The notes under the pieces are model-generated. The model saw nothing but the letters and a program-made list of their open reading frames with translations, did not search any database and had not been told where the DNA came from. Made by a program: the position numbers and the translations under genes. This document shows positions 1-7,182 of a DNA stretch of 14,779 nucleotides, piece by piece. Within the stretch, counting starts at the first letter, position 1; every line of letters starts with the position of its first letter. The DNA is from an uncultured Flavobacteriales bacterium (lineage in GTDB: Bacteria > Bacteroidota > Bacteroidia > Flavobacteriales_D > Parvicellaceae): positions 1 to 14,779 of the forward strand of contig CALKFX010000115.1 in NCBI GenBank assembly GCA_938084875.1, given 5' to 3'.

Positions 1-1662
1 ATTTTCGTTGGTTTTAGGATCAATTAGTTTTTGATAATGTTTGTTCCATTCAAGTGGAGAAACCTTTCTATTTCCAGTAAGTTCTCCATATTCATCTACC
101 ACCTTCATATCGATGATATTAAATATCTGTTCTGGATTTACATTTCCACAAGTTTCACATTCGCTTTCATCTGCATTTACATGGTTTATTAATTTTTTGA
201 AGTAAACTACTGCATCTACAGGATCTCCTTTATAAATTGGATATCCACCAACATCAAGAATTATCAATTGGTCAAACATTTTAAAAATTTCTGAAGATGG
301 CTGGTGAATAACTACAAAAATTAATTTTCCTTTTAGAGCTAGTACCTTTAATAAATCCATTATAATTTCTGAATCGTTCGAAGAAAGTCCAGAAGTTGGT
401 TCATCTACAAATAGTATTGATGGTTCTCTAATTAGCTCTAGGGCAATATTTAATCTTTTTCTTTGACCACCGGAAATTGTCTTAGAAAGAGGATTACCTA
501 CTTTTAAGTCCTTTGCTTCAAAAAGTCCAATTGAAATAAGAACCTCATTAACTAGTTCTACTAGTTTGTCATCTTCATAATTTCCGAAACATAGCTTTCC
601 ATTGTAATATAAATTCTCAAAAACTGAAAGCTCCTCAATTAATAAATCGTCTTGCGGAACAAATCCAATAACACCTTTTAAAAGTTTAGGACTCTCGTAG
701 AGTCCAATTCCGTTTATTTTAATTTCTCCACTGGATGGAGGATAGTTGCCATTAAGAACATTTAATAAAGTAGATTTTCCTGAACCAGATCCACCCATAA
801 TTCCAACAAGTCTTCCAGATTCTTCTTTAAATGTAAAATCGTGTAAACCTTTTTTACCTGAAGAGAATTCATATTCTATATTATTTGCAGTAAATTCTAT
901 CTTATCATCACTAGTTTTAGAGAGAAATTGGGCTATAATATCGCTATAATATATTGGTGCAATTTTAGTGTTCTTAATAGAGGAACCTTGTCTTATTACC
1001 TTTATAATATTTGGTGAAATCGCTTGACCATTTAAAAATAATTCTTGTTTTCCAAAGTAACGGATGAAATAAGTTTTTACAGAAGATACTCTAAGGACGC
1101 TAATACTTCCTTTGATTCCTTCAGCATATAGTCTCTTTCCTTCAGCTTTATCATTATCAGATTTTGAATTAATAGTAAGTTGATTATCATGATTACCTAA
1201 CTTATTTTCAGATGATTCTGCAAATTGTAATAATTGTTGGTACTCTTCACTGGAAATATTAAAAGTGTCTGCTACTGTTTCTGCAAATGCCAATTCTTTT
1301 TCTGTATGCAAATCATCTGCAAAAATAAATTCTAAGATTCTTATTAAAACAATTACTTTTTGTCTTTGTTCTAATTCTTCATTAATTTGAGTACATATTC
1401 TAAGTACTTTAACAGAGTTTACAGAAGTTCTTTTTTTCTTGCTGTCTTTAACTCTTTTAGTTACGTGTCTTTCCTTAATAAATTCATCAAATATCTTTAG
1501 GTATTTAACAACAAGTTCGGATGTTAAATCTTGTTTAAGTAAGATTTCAACAATATTTTTAGATGAGTCTGCAGCAATAATTTCATCCAATTCTTCTATT
1601 ACATCAATTTTTGCCACAATAGCAAAAAGTTGCATAAGAGCTTTAAGAATTCTTTCACTCAT
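1..1662 (-). CDS. ABCG-type ABC transporter ATP-binding protein with TerB-like N-terminal extension (partial, 3' end off the window)
   Basis: Reading the minus strand from the ATG at 1662-1660 gives 554 uninterrupted codons to the window edge, so the C-terminal part is missing. The ATPase core is complete. Walker A GGSGSGKST is at residues 290-298 (Lys296), the Q-loop Gln at 337, the signature ISGGQ at 396-400, Walker B LFVDEP at 417-422, and the switch His at 453 within IHQPSS. The IHQPS and TSGLSS wording is typical of the ABCG/White family, in which the ATPase precedes an ABC2-type membrane domain; that domain would lie off the left edge. Residues 1 to about 155 are helical and charged. 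The segment around 97-141 (QRQKVIVLIRILEF, then an FNISSEEY motif) resembles the TerB/tellurite-resistance fold. Residues about 190-270 look beta-rich and are unassigned. After the ATPase, C502-x2-C505 sits in a CGNVNPEQIF segment that I recall from Bacteroidota homologues. The transported substrate is unknown. The gene is divergent from priA. Confidence 0.9.
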   Translation of the reverse strand, partial: MSERILKALMQLFAIVAKIDVIEELDEIIAADSSKNIVEILLKQDLTSELVVKYLKIFDEFIKERHVTKRVKDSKKKRTSVNSVKVLRICTQINEELEQRQKVIVLIRILEFIFADDLHTEKELAFAETVADTFNISSEEYQQLLQFAESSENKLGNHDNQLTINSKSDNDKAEGKRLYAEGIKGSISVLRVSSVKTYFIRYFGKQELFLNGQAISPNIIKVIRQGSSIKNTKIAPIYYSDIIAQFLSKTSDDKIEFTANNIEYEFSSGKKGLHDFTFKEESGRLVGIMGGSGSGKSTLLNVLNGNYPPSSGEIKINGIGLYESPKLLKGVIGFVPQDDLLIEELSVFENLYYNGKLCFGNYEDDKLVELVNEVLISIGLFEAKDLKVGNPLSKTISGGQRKRLNIALELIREPSILFVDEPTSGLSSNDSEIIMDLLKVLALKGKLIFVVIHQPSSEIFKMFDQLIILDVGGYPIYKGDPVDAVVYFKKLINHVNADESECETCGNVNPEQIFNIIDMKVVDEYGELTGNRKVSPLEWNKHYQKLIDPKTNEN

Positions 1663-1770
1663 TTAAATAGATTTAAAAATGAATATACCAAAAAATTGAA
1701 CTTGTTTTTTTATTTTTCACAAAGATTCAAAATTTGAGTACCTTATTTGTATAAAATTTATTTTCCTTTA

Positions 1771-1778
1771 CAAATATA
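1771..1778 (-). promoter_or_regulatory. Possible Bacteroidota -7 element for the ABC transporter gene
   Basis: On the minus strand these bases read TATATTTG, an exact match to the Bacteroidota -7 consensus TAnnTTTG. They lie about 110 bp upstream of the ABC transporter ATG, in the 142-bp divergent spacer shared with priA. The -33 element is poor: only TTTA is found about 20 bp further upstream, inside the start of priA. In such AT-rich DNA a match like this can arise by chance. Confidence 0.3.
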
Positions 1779-1804
1779 TAACTCTTCAGTCTTCGAAATA
1801 AAGA

Positions 1805-4294
1805 ATGTCACAGCAATTAAATAATAAAGAAATAATCAATTTTATAGATGTAATCATTCCTATTGCTGTGCCAAAACTTTTGTCTTATCATTTAAAGGTC
1901 GGAATGAGATTAAATATTGGTCAGCGAGTATTGGTTAATGTTGGAAGAAAGAAACAGTATTCAGCAATAGTATTCAGAGTTCACCAACAAAAGCCCTCTT
2001 ACACAACCAAGGAAGTTTTAGAAGTTTTGGATAACGAGCCAATTGTAAATTTAAAACAACTTGAACTTTGGGCATGGATTTCTAGATATTACATGACAAC
2101 ATTGGGGGAAGTTATGTTAGCAGGTCTTCCAAACAGTCTTAAGCTAAATAGTGAGTCTATGTATTTGCCTTCATTAAAAAAATATTCGGATAAGGAATTA
2201 TCAGTTTTAAAACTAAGTGAGCAAAAGATTGTAGATGCCTTAGAACACAACCAGCAAATGAATTTGAAAGAAATTTCAGACTTATTGCAAATTAAATATC
2301 CCCATGTTTATATAAAAAACTTATTGAACTTAGGATGGATTCAAGATTATGAAGCTCACCAGGAAAAATACCGTATAAAAACAATACAAAAAATAAATCT
2401 TCATCCAAATCTAAAAAAAGATGAAAGGCTTTTAGAGGATGCTTTTAATAATCTATCTAAAGCACCTAAACAAGAAGAGTTACTTCTCAAATTCTTACAA
2501 TTAAATCAGGACTTATCGGGAAAATCGATTCTTAAAAAGAAACTTTTGAGTGATTCTAATTTGTCAGCAGCAGTTTTAAAGGGGTTGATAGACAAAAAAA
2601 TTTTAGAAATTGAAAATATTGAAGATAGTAGGATTAAAGATGTCTCGAATATTTCAAAAAAAATGCCTAACCTTTCCGATTTCCAATCCATAGCATTAAA
2701 AAAAATTGATAATTATTTTAAAAATGGAACTAGTTTACTACTTCATGGAGTTACAGGAAGCGGGAAAACCGAAATATATATCCAGCTAATTGCTCAGCAG
2801 TTAAAAAAGAACAAGAAAATATTGTATTTGCTGCCAGAGATAGCTATTACAACTCAAATTATACAACGTTTGCAATCTTTTTTTGGAAACAGAGTTGGCG
2901 TGTACCACTCAAGGTTCAGTCTTGCTGAGCGTACAGAACTATGGTACTCAATGATGAATGAAAAACTACATCAGTACGACATAATTTTAGGTGCAAGATC
3001 TGCTATATTTCTTCCATTTAAAGATTTAGGTCTAATTATAGTCGATGAGGAGCACGAGACTTCTTATAAACAGATAGATCCTTCTCCAAGATATAATGCT
3101 AGAGATGTAGCTTCAAAAATGGCTCAAATACACAATTCAAAATTATTATTGGGATCTGCAACACCAAGTATGGAAATGATGGAGCTGGTAGAACAAAAAA
3201 AGATTGGTTATGTGGTTTTAGATAAAAGATACCACGATGTTTCTATGCCAGAAATACAATGTGCAGATTTAAAAGTTGCTTATAAAAAGAAAAAGATGCG
3301 AGGAATATTTACTCCATTACTTTTGGATGCAATTCAAGATACGCTACGAGAAAGTAAACAAGTGATCTTATTTCAAAATAGAAGAGGATATGCACCGAGG
3401 CAGATGTGTATGGTTTGTAGCTGGACACCAATGTGTAAAAAGTGTGATGTAAGTTTAACTGTACATAAGTATAATCCTACAATGAAATGTCATTACTGTG
3501 GGTACATAACTAAACGAGTAGAAAATTGTGGTGCTTGTGGTTCGCCAAAAATATCCGAATTAGGAATAGGAACTCAAAAGATTGAAGAAGAGCTTTATAT
3601 GCATCTAGGTAAAGAAATAAGGGTTAAAAGAATGGACTGGGATACAACTAGAAAAAAGTCCTCTTTTCAGAATATCATTGACAAGTTTGAACAAAAAGAA
3701 ATTGATATTTTGGTAGGTACCCAAATGGTTAGTAAGGGTTTAGACTTTGATCATGTTGGATTGGTGGGGGTAATGCAGGCTGATGATTTGTTACATTATC
3801 CTGATTTTAGAGCATATGAGCGTTGTTTTCAGCTTCTAACTCAGGTCAGTGGAAGAAGCGGAAGAAAAAATGAAAGGGGGAAAGTGATTTTACAAACTTT
3901 TGATCCTTACCATTGGGTAATAAAAAAGGTAATGGAATACGATTTCAAATCTCTTTATAAACAGGAGTTAGCAGACCGTAAGCATTTTAAATATCCACCA
4001 TATTTTAAATTGATTAAATTAGTTTTAGTCCATAAAAATTCTACTTATTTGGTAGTAGGTGCTAACAACTTGACTATTGAACTCAAAAAAAGACTAGGTG
4101 AGAGGGTTTTAGGGCCAGAATTTACAATTATTCCAAGAATAAATAATTATTACAACCAACAAATACTAATAAAGGTAGAGAATGCTTTGTCTCTAGGTAA
4201 GGTTAAGGATTTTATTCAGCTAACTATAAATCGTTGGTCAAATAAAGAAGGTAGTAAATCTATAAGGGTGAAAGTTGATGTAGACCCTATTTAG
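1805..4294 (+). CDS. priA: Primosomal protein N' (replication restart helicase PriA)
   Basis: An 829-residue superfamily 2 DNA helicase that recognises stalled or repaired forks and reloads the replicative helicase. Residues about 10-105 match the PriA 3'-end DNA-binding domain (IDVIIPIAVPKLLSY, RVLVNVGRK, WISRYYMTTLGEVM). A winged-helix-like linker follows to about 285. The helicase core has Walker A GVTGSGKTE at 315-323, motif II DEEH at 414-417, motif III GSATPS at 450-455, GTQMVSKGLDFD at 638-649 and motif VI QVSGRSGR at 680-687. Eight zinc-binding cysteines lie between the helicase lobes at 535, 538, 544, 547, 562, 565, 575 and 578. It is about 100 residues longer than E. coli PriA (732), the extra length being mainly in the 105-290 region, which I recall as usual in Bacteroidota. 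The ATG at 1805 is preceded by AAATAAAG and no clear Shine-Dalgarno. The 3' end overlaps the convergent DUF805 gene by 8 bp. Confidence 0.98.
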   Translation: MSQQLNNKEIINFIDVIIPIAVPKLLSYHLKVGMRLNIGQRVLVNVGRKKQYSAIVFRVHQQKPSYTTKEVLEVLDNEPIVNLKQLELWAWISRYYMTTLGEVMLAGLPNSLKLNSESMYLPSLKKYSDKELSVLKLSEQKIVDALEHNQQMNLKEISDLLQIKYPHVYIKNLLNLGWIQDYEAHQEKYRIKTIQKINLHPNLKKDERLLEDAFNNLSKAPKQEELLLKFLQLNQDLSGKSILKKKLLSDSNLSAAVLKGLIDKKILEIENIEDSRIKDVSNISKKMPNLSDFQSIALKKIDNYFKNGTSLLLHGVTGSGKTEIYIQLIAQQLKKNKKILYLLPEIAITTQIIQRLQSFFGNRVGVYHSRFSLAERTELWYSMMNEKLHQYDIILGARSAIFLPFKDLGLIIVDEEHETSYKQIDPSPRYNARDVASKMAQIHNSKLLLGSATPSMEMMELVEQKKIGYVVLDKRYHDVSMPEIQCADLKVAYKKKKMRGIFTPLLLDAIQDTLRESKQVILFQNRRGYAPRQMCMVCSWTPMCKKCDVSLTVHKYNPTMKCHYCGYITKRVENCGACGSPKISELGIGTQKIEEELYMHLGKEIRVKRMDWDTTRKKSSFQNIIDKFEQKEIDILVGTQMVSKGLDFDHVGLVGVMQADDLLHYPDFRAYERCFQLLTQVSGRSGRKNERGKVILQTFDPYHWVIKKVMEYDFKSLYKQELADRKHFKYPPYFKLIKLVLVHKNSTYLVVGANNLTIELKKRLGERVLGPEFTIIPRINNYYNQQILIKVENALSLGKVKDFIQLTINRWSNKEGSKSIRVKVDVDPI

Positions 4295-4670
4295 ATTTAT
4301 GAGAAACTCTAAGAGTAGTATTTTTCCCCCAATTATTTTTTTTAGGAATGGTGTCTCTACAAAAAAGAGCCATTAGCCAAATAATTCCAATAATAGGAAT
4401 AATTATAAATAAAATAGTCCAATCGCTTTTGCCTACGTCGCGAGGTCTTCTAACACTTACAGAAATTGATGGTATAAAAATAAAAATAGAATGTAGAGTT
4501 GTTAAAGCTCCAATATTGCCTGTGGATTTTAAATCAAACGAGCTGTCAATTTTAATAAATATTAAGCCTATTTGAAGTGAAAGAAGATTAAAAAGCCAAA
4601 ACTCTCTTATAGTAAATCTAGTTTTATAATCTCCATATTTTTTTAGAGCCTTAATATAAATTTTAAACAT
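4287..4670 (-). CDS. DUF805 family small inner-membrane protein
   Basis: A 127-residue protein with three predicted membrane segments at about 24-40, 55-72 and 85-104. The layout fits DUF805: an N-terminal amphipathic stretch with a TRFTIREFWLFNLL motif at 17-30 (the family's GR..R.EFW), then the loop RRPRDVGKSDW at 74-84, which corresponds to the family signature RRLHDxGxSGWW. Here Leu-His is replaced by Pro-Arg and the second Gly by Asp, so it is a divergent member. The C-terminal tail (about 105-127, KKNNWGKN) matches the usual NxxG ending. DUF805 has no established biochemical role. The gene stands alone on the minus strand, converges with priA and overlaps its last 8 bases. Upstream lies an AT-rich region with inverted repeats. 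Confidence 0.85.
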   Translation of the reverse strand: MFKIYIKALKKYGDYKTRFTIREFWLFNLLSLQIGLIFIKIDSSFDLKSTGNIGALTTLHSIFIFIPSISVSVRRPRDVGKSDWTILFIIIPIIGIIWLMALFCRDTIPKKNNWGKNTTLRVSHKSK

Positions 4671-4735
4671 TAATAATATATATTATATATATGATTTTAC
4701 AAATTCAATTTTCTTAAATAAAGTTTATTATAAAA

Positions 4736-4756
4736 ATTATTTTCAAAGAAAATAAT
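4736..4756. repeat. Perfect 9-bp inverted repeat, 3-nt loop
   Basis: ATTATTTTC (4736-4744), loop AAA, then GAAAATAAT (4748-4756). It is a perfect stem but all except one pair are A-T, so it is weak as RNA. It lies about 65 bp upstream of the DUF805 start and could be a protein-binding dyad. Confidence 0.4.
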
Positions 4757-4780
4757 AAGTGATAATACCTAAATCACTTA
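4756..4780. repeat. 8-bp inverted repeat, 9-nt spacer
   Basis: TAAGTGAT (4756-4763) and ATCACTTA (4773-4780) are exact reverse complements. The site directly abuts the preceding inverted repeat. Its size and spacing resemble a transcription-factor operator, but no regulator can be named from the sequence. Confidence 0.35.
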
Positions 4781-4897
4781 ATAAAATTGATTAGTAAACT
4801 ATTATTTAATCTAATGTTTGGATTCTTTGATTATTTACTCTTAATTACGATGAAATGTTATTATAGTGAATAATTATATTATTAATCCTATGCAGTT

Positions 4898-4905
4898 TAT
4901 ATTTG
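4898..4905 (+). promoter_or_regulatory. Bacteroidota -7-like promoter element TATATTTG
   Basis: An exact TAnnTTTG match 168 bp upstream of the acylase TTG start and facing it. No good TTTG -33 element is visible at the expected distance of about 19 bp (TTAT is found there). If it is used, the transcript would carry a leader of about 160 nt containing the 5028-5057 hairpin. Confidence 0.35.
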
Positions 4906-5027
4906 TAGAGTAAATTAAAAAATATAGAAAGAAACAGGTACAATGATTAAGACTCGGAAGACTTACCTACAGTAAAAGGCTAGAAGGTATTAGTAAAAAG
5001 AAAAAACTATTTAATACAAACATGGGC

Positions 5028-5057
5028 AAAATGTAATTAAATTCCATCTTACATTTT
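5028..5057 (+). promoter_or_regulatory. Perfect 9-bp hairpin just upstream of the acylase start
   Basis: AAAATGTAA (5028-5036) pairs exactly with TTACATTTT (5049-5057) across a 12-nt loop. It ends 15 nt before the TTG start codon at 5073 and is followed by a U-rich stretch in RNA terms. It could act as a leader structure near the ribosome-binding site, or as a weak terminator for a short transcript from the 4898-4905 box. The stem has only two G-C pairs, so stability is modest. Confidence 0.35.
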
Positions 5058-5072
5058 ATTTGAAATTTTTAT

Positions 5073-7136
5073 TTGCAAAAAACATCATTCATATTATTTT
5101 TCTTATTTGCTTTTTTAAATATTAATGCACAGTTAAATCCTGATAGCATTGATATTGTAAGGGGTAAATATGGCACTCCTCATATATTTGCTAAAACAGA
5201 CAAAGAAGTTGCTTATGGCTTAGCCTGGGCACATGCAGAAGACGATTTTAAAACCATTCAAGAAACTTTTCTTCCTTCAAAATATATGATGGGTAGATAT
5301 AAAGGAAAAGAAGGAGTTCAGCTAGATTATATTTCTCAATTACTTAAGTGTAAGGAGCTTGTAGATAGAGAAATAGAAAATTTGTCTCCTGATATTCTTA
5401 GGGTAGTGGATGGCTATGTAGAAGGGCTAAATGCATATGCAAAAAAATTTCCTGATCAAGTTTTGGTTAAAAAATCTTTTCCTATGACTAGAAAAGAATA
5501 TCTAGTTGGGTTTAATTTTATAATTCATTTCTTTTCAGATATATCTAAAGTTTTAAAAGATTTATTTTCCAATAATATTCCTTTAATTCAAGATTCGTCC
5601 TTAAATAATATTGGCTCTAACGGTTTTGCATTTAATAAGAGTAAAACCATAGACAATAAAACTTATATAAATATAAATACCCATCAACCGCTAGAAGGTC
5701 CTTTTTCTTGGTACGAGGCGCATCTTGCTAGTGAGCAAGGGTGGAATATGGTAGGAGGTCTTTTTCCGGGTTCGCCATTTCCATTTATTGGGACAAATCC
5801 AAATCTAGCTTGGACACATACTTACAATTTCCCAGATTTAATAGATATCTATCAAATGGAAATACATCCTAAGAAAAAAAAATATTACAAGTATGATCAA
5901 GAATGGAAAAAATTTGAAATTTCTAGAGCAAAACTTAAAGTCAAATTAAAAAATGGATTAGTTATTCCATTAAGAAAAAAAATTCTTTGGAGTGAATATG
6001 GTCCAGTTTTAAAAAACGACAGTGGGATATTTTCCTTCCATCTTTCTGCTTTAGAAAATATTTCAGCCATAGAGCAGTGGTATCAGATGAACAAAGCAGA
6101 AAATTTTGAAGATTTTAAAAGAGCTTTAAATATTATGGGTATCCCCAGATTTAATATTATTTATGCTGATAAACAAGATAATATATTTTATATGAGCAAT
6201 GCATTAATTCCTTTAAGAGATACTATTTATAATTGGGAGCTTACTCTTCCAGGTAATACTTCTAAAACAAAAACCAACGGATATTATGGCTATAAGGATC
6301 TTCCAAAATTGGAGAATCCAACTTCTGGTTATGTTTTTAATACCAATAACAGCCCCTTTAATTGTACTGAAAAATCGAACAATCTTAAAGAAGGAAATTT
6401 TCCTAAAAGTTTTGGTTACAGAGAGAATATAAACAATAGAAGTTTAAGATTTGAAAATCTTATAGACAGTTTTGATCAAATAAGTTACGAAAATTTTTTA
6501 ACGATTAAGTACGATCAAGAATATGCTAATCCAATATTTTGTCCATTTAAAATCAACAAGATTTTTGAAGTAACTTATAAGGACTCTTGTGAAGTAGAAG
6601 ATATTCTGTCTCTTATTCAGTCTTGGGATAGAAAAGCAAATGTAGATAATATTGGAGCAGCTCAGTTTAGCATGTTTTATAAAAACTTAAGAAAGAAACT
6701 TAAAAAAATTAACTTTGATTTTGATAGAGAAATTCCAGATTCTTTACTAATTGAAAGTCTTCAAAAAACCAAAAATCAAATACTTAGAAGTTTTGACAAA
6801 TTAAATATTTCACTCGGTGATTATCAAAAGCATGTTAGAGCAGATGTTGTAATTCCTATTGGCGGATTAGTGGATATGATAGCGGAGTCTTCTTCTAGTA
6901 AATATAAAGACGGCATGGTTAAAGTTATTAAAGGAGATTCCTATATTATGCTTGTTAAGTTTGGAGATGATTTACCAGAGATAGAAACTGTTTTACCATA
7001 CGGAATTAGTAATCTTGCCAATTCTCCTCATTTCACAGATCAAATGAGCTTATATGCAACTCAAAAAAGAAAAAAAATGACATTAGATAAAACAGAAATC
7101 TATAAAAACTCATCCAATATTTACCATCCTAAATAA
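5073..7136 (+). CDS. Penicillin acylase / acyl-homoserine-lactone acylase family protein (Ntn hydrolase), secreted
   Basis: A 687-residue precursor of an N-terminal-nucleophile amidohydrolase. Residues 1-19 form a signal peptide (hydrophobic 5-15, cleavage likely before Gln20), implying periplasmic export. The alpha-chain region opens with IDIVRGKYGTPHIFAKT, the usual VxRDxyGvPHI family start. Autocleavage is expected between Gly181 and Ser182 in GSNGFAFN, making Ser182 the beta-chain nucleophile. NTHQPLEGPFSWYEAHL (202-218) and PGSPFPFIGTNPNLAWTHT (232-250) follow the family pattern. His204 falls at beta position 23, as in AHL and cephalosporin acylases rather than the Gln of penicillin G acylase. 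Asn425 (NTNN) sits near the expected oxyanion-hole Asn, and SPHFTDQ (651-657) is the conserved C-terminal motif. The substrate is not determined; an N-acyl amide is inferred. The start is TTG: an in-frame TGA at 5061-5063 leaves no ATG or GTG before the signal peptide. Confidence 0.88.
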   Translation: MQKTSFILFFLFAFLNINAQLNPDSIDIVRGKYGTPHIFAKTDKEVAYGLAWAHAEDDFKTIQETFLPSKYMMGRYKGKEGVQLDYISQLLKCKELVDREIENLSPDILRVVDGYVEGLNAYAKKFPDQVLVKKSFPMTRKEYLVGFNFIIHFFSDISKVLKDLFSNNIPLIQDSSLNNIGSNGFAFNKSKTIDNKTYININTHQPLEGPFSWYEAHLASEQGWNMVGGLFPGSPFPFIGTNPNLAWTHTYNFPDLIDIYQMEIHPKKKKYYKYDQEWKKFEISRAKLKVKLKNGLVIPLRKKILWSEYGPVLKNDSGIFSFHLSALENISAIEQWYQMNKAENFEDFKRALNIMGIPRFNIIYADKQDNIFYMSNALIPLRDTIYNWELTLPGNTSKTKTNGYYGYKDLPKLENPTSGYVFNTNNSPFNCTEKSNNLKEGNFPKSFGYRENINNRSLRFENLIDSFDQISYENFLTIKYDQEYANPIFCPFKINKIFEVTYKDSCEVEDILSLIQSWDRKANVDNIGAAQFSMFYKNLRKKLKKINFDFDREIPDSLLIESLQKTKNQILRSFDKLNISLGDYQKHVRADVVIPIGGLVDMIAESSSSKYKDGMVKVIKGDSYIMLVKFGDDLPEIETVLPYGISNLANSPHFTDQMSLYATQKRKKMTLDKTEIYKNSSNIYHPK

Positions 7137-7182
7137 TGTTGTATTTATTTTTTCTTTAAATTGAGGATGATGAATTGATTTT

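Larger units (their letters stand above)
4671..5072. other. 402-bp AT-rich intergenic region with clustered inverted repeats
   Basis: This lies between the divergent DUF805 and acylase genes. No ORF of convincing length is present; a 10-codon reading frame from 4942 is not supported. It contains a 12-bp AT palindrome at 4674-4685 next to the DUF805 start, perfect stems at 4736-4756, 4756-4780 and 5028-5057, and one exact TAnnTTTG box at 4898-4905 pointing towards the acylase. The stretch 4911-5027 is purine-rich and shows no coding bias. It is probably a long leader or two divergent promoters, and a small RNA is possible. Confidence 0.6.

Noticed and set aside
746..949. Plus-strand 67-codon frame inside the ABC transporter gene
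   Set aside because: It is antisense to the well-supported ATPase core (Walker A region) and has no protein-like features or start context.
1439..1666. Plus-strand 75-codon frame antisense to the ABC transporter N-terminus
   Set aside because: A shadow of the helical N-terminal extension encoded on the minus strand; its Leu/Ser-rich product is typical of antisense translation.
2506..2691. Minus-strand 61-codon frame within priA
   Set aside because: Lies fully inside priA with no independent support.
4348..4575. Plus-strand 75-codon frame over the DUF805 gene
   Set aside because: The minus strand carries recognisable DUF805 motifs and membrane segments; the plus frame is its shadow.
4942..4974. 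Ten-codon ORF in the intergenic region upstream of the acylase
   Set aside because: Too short, no ribosome-binding site, and no conservation evidence available.
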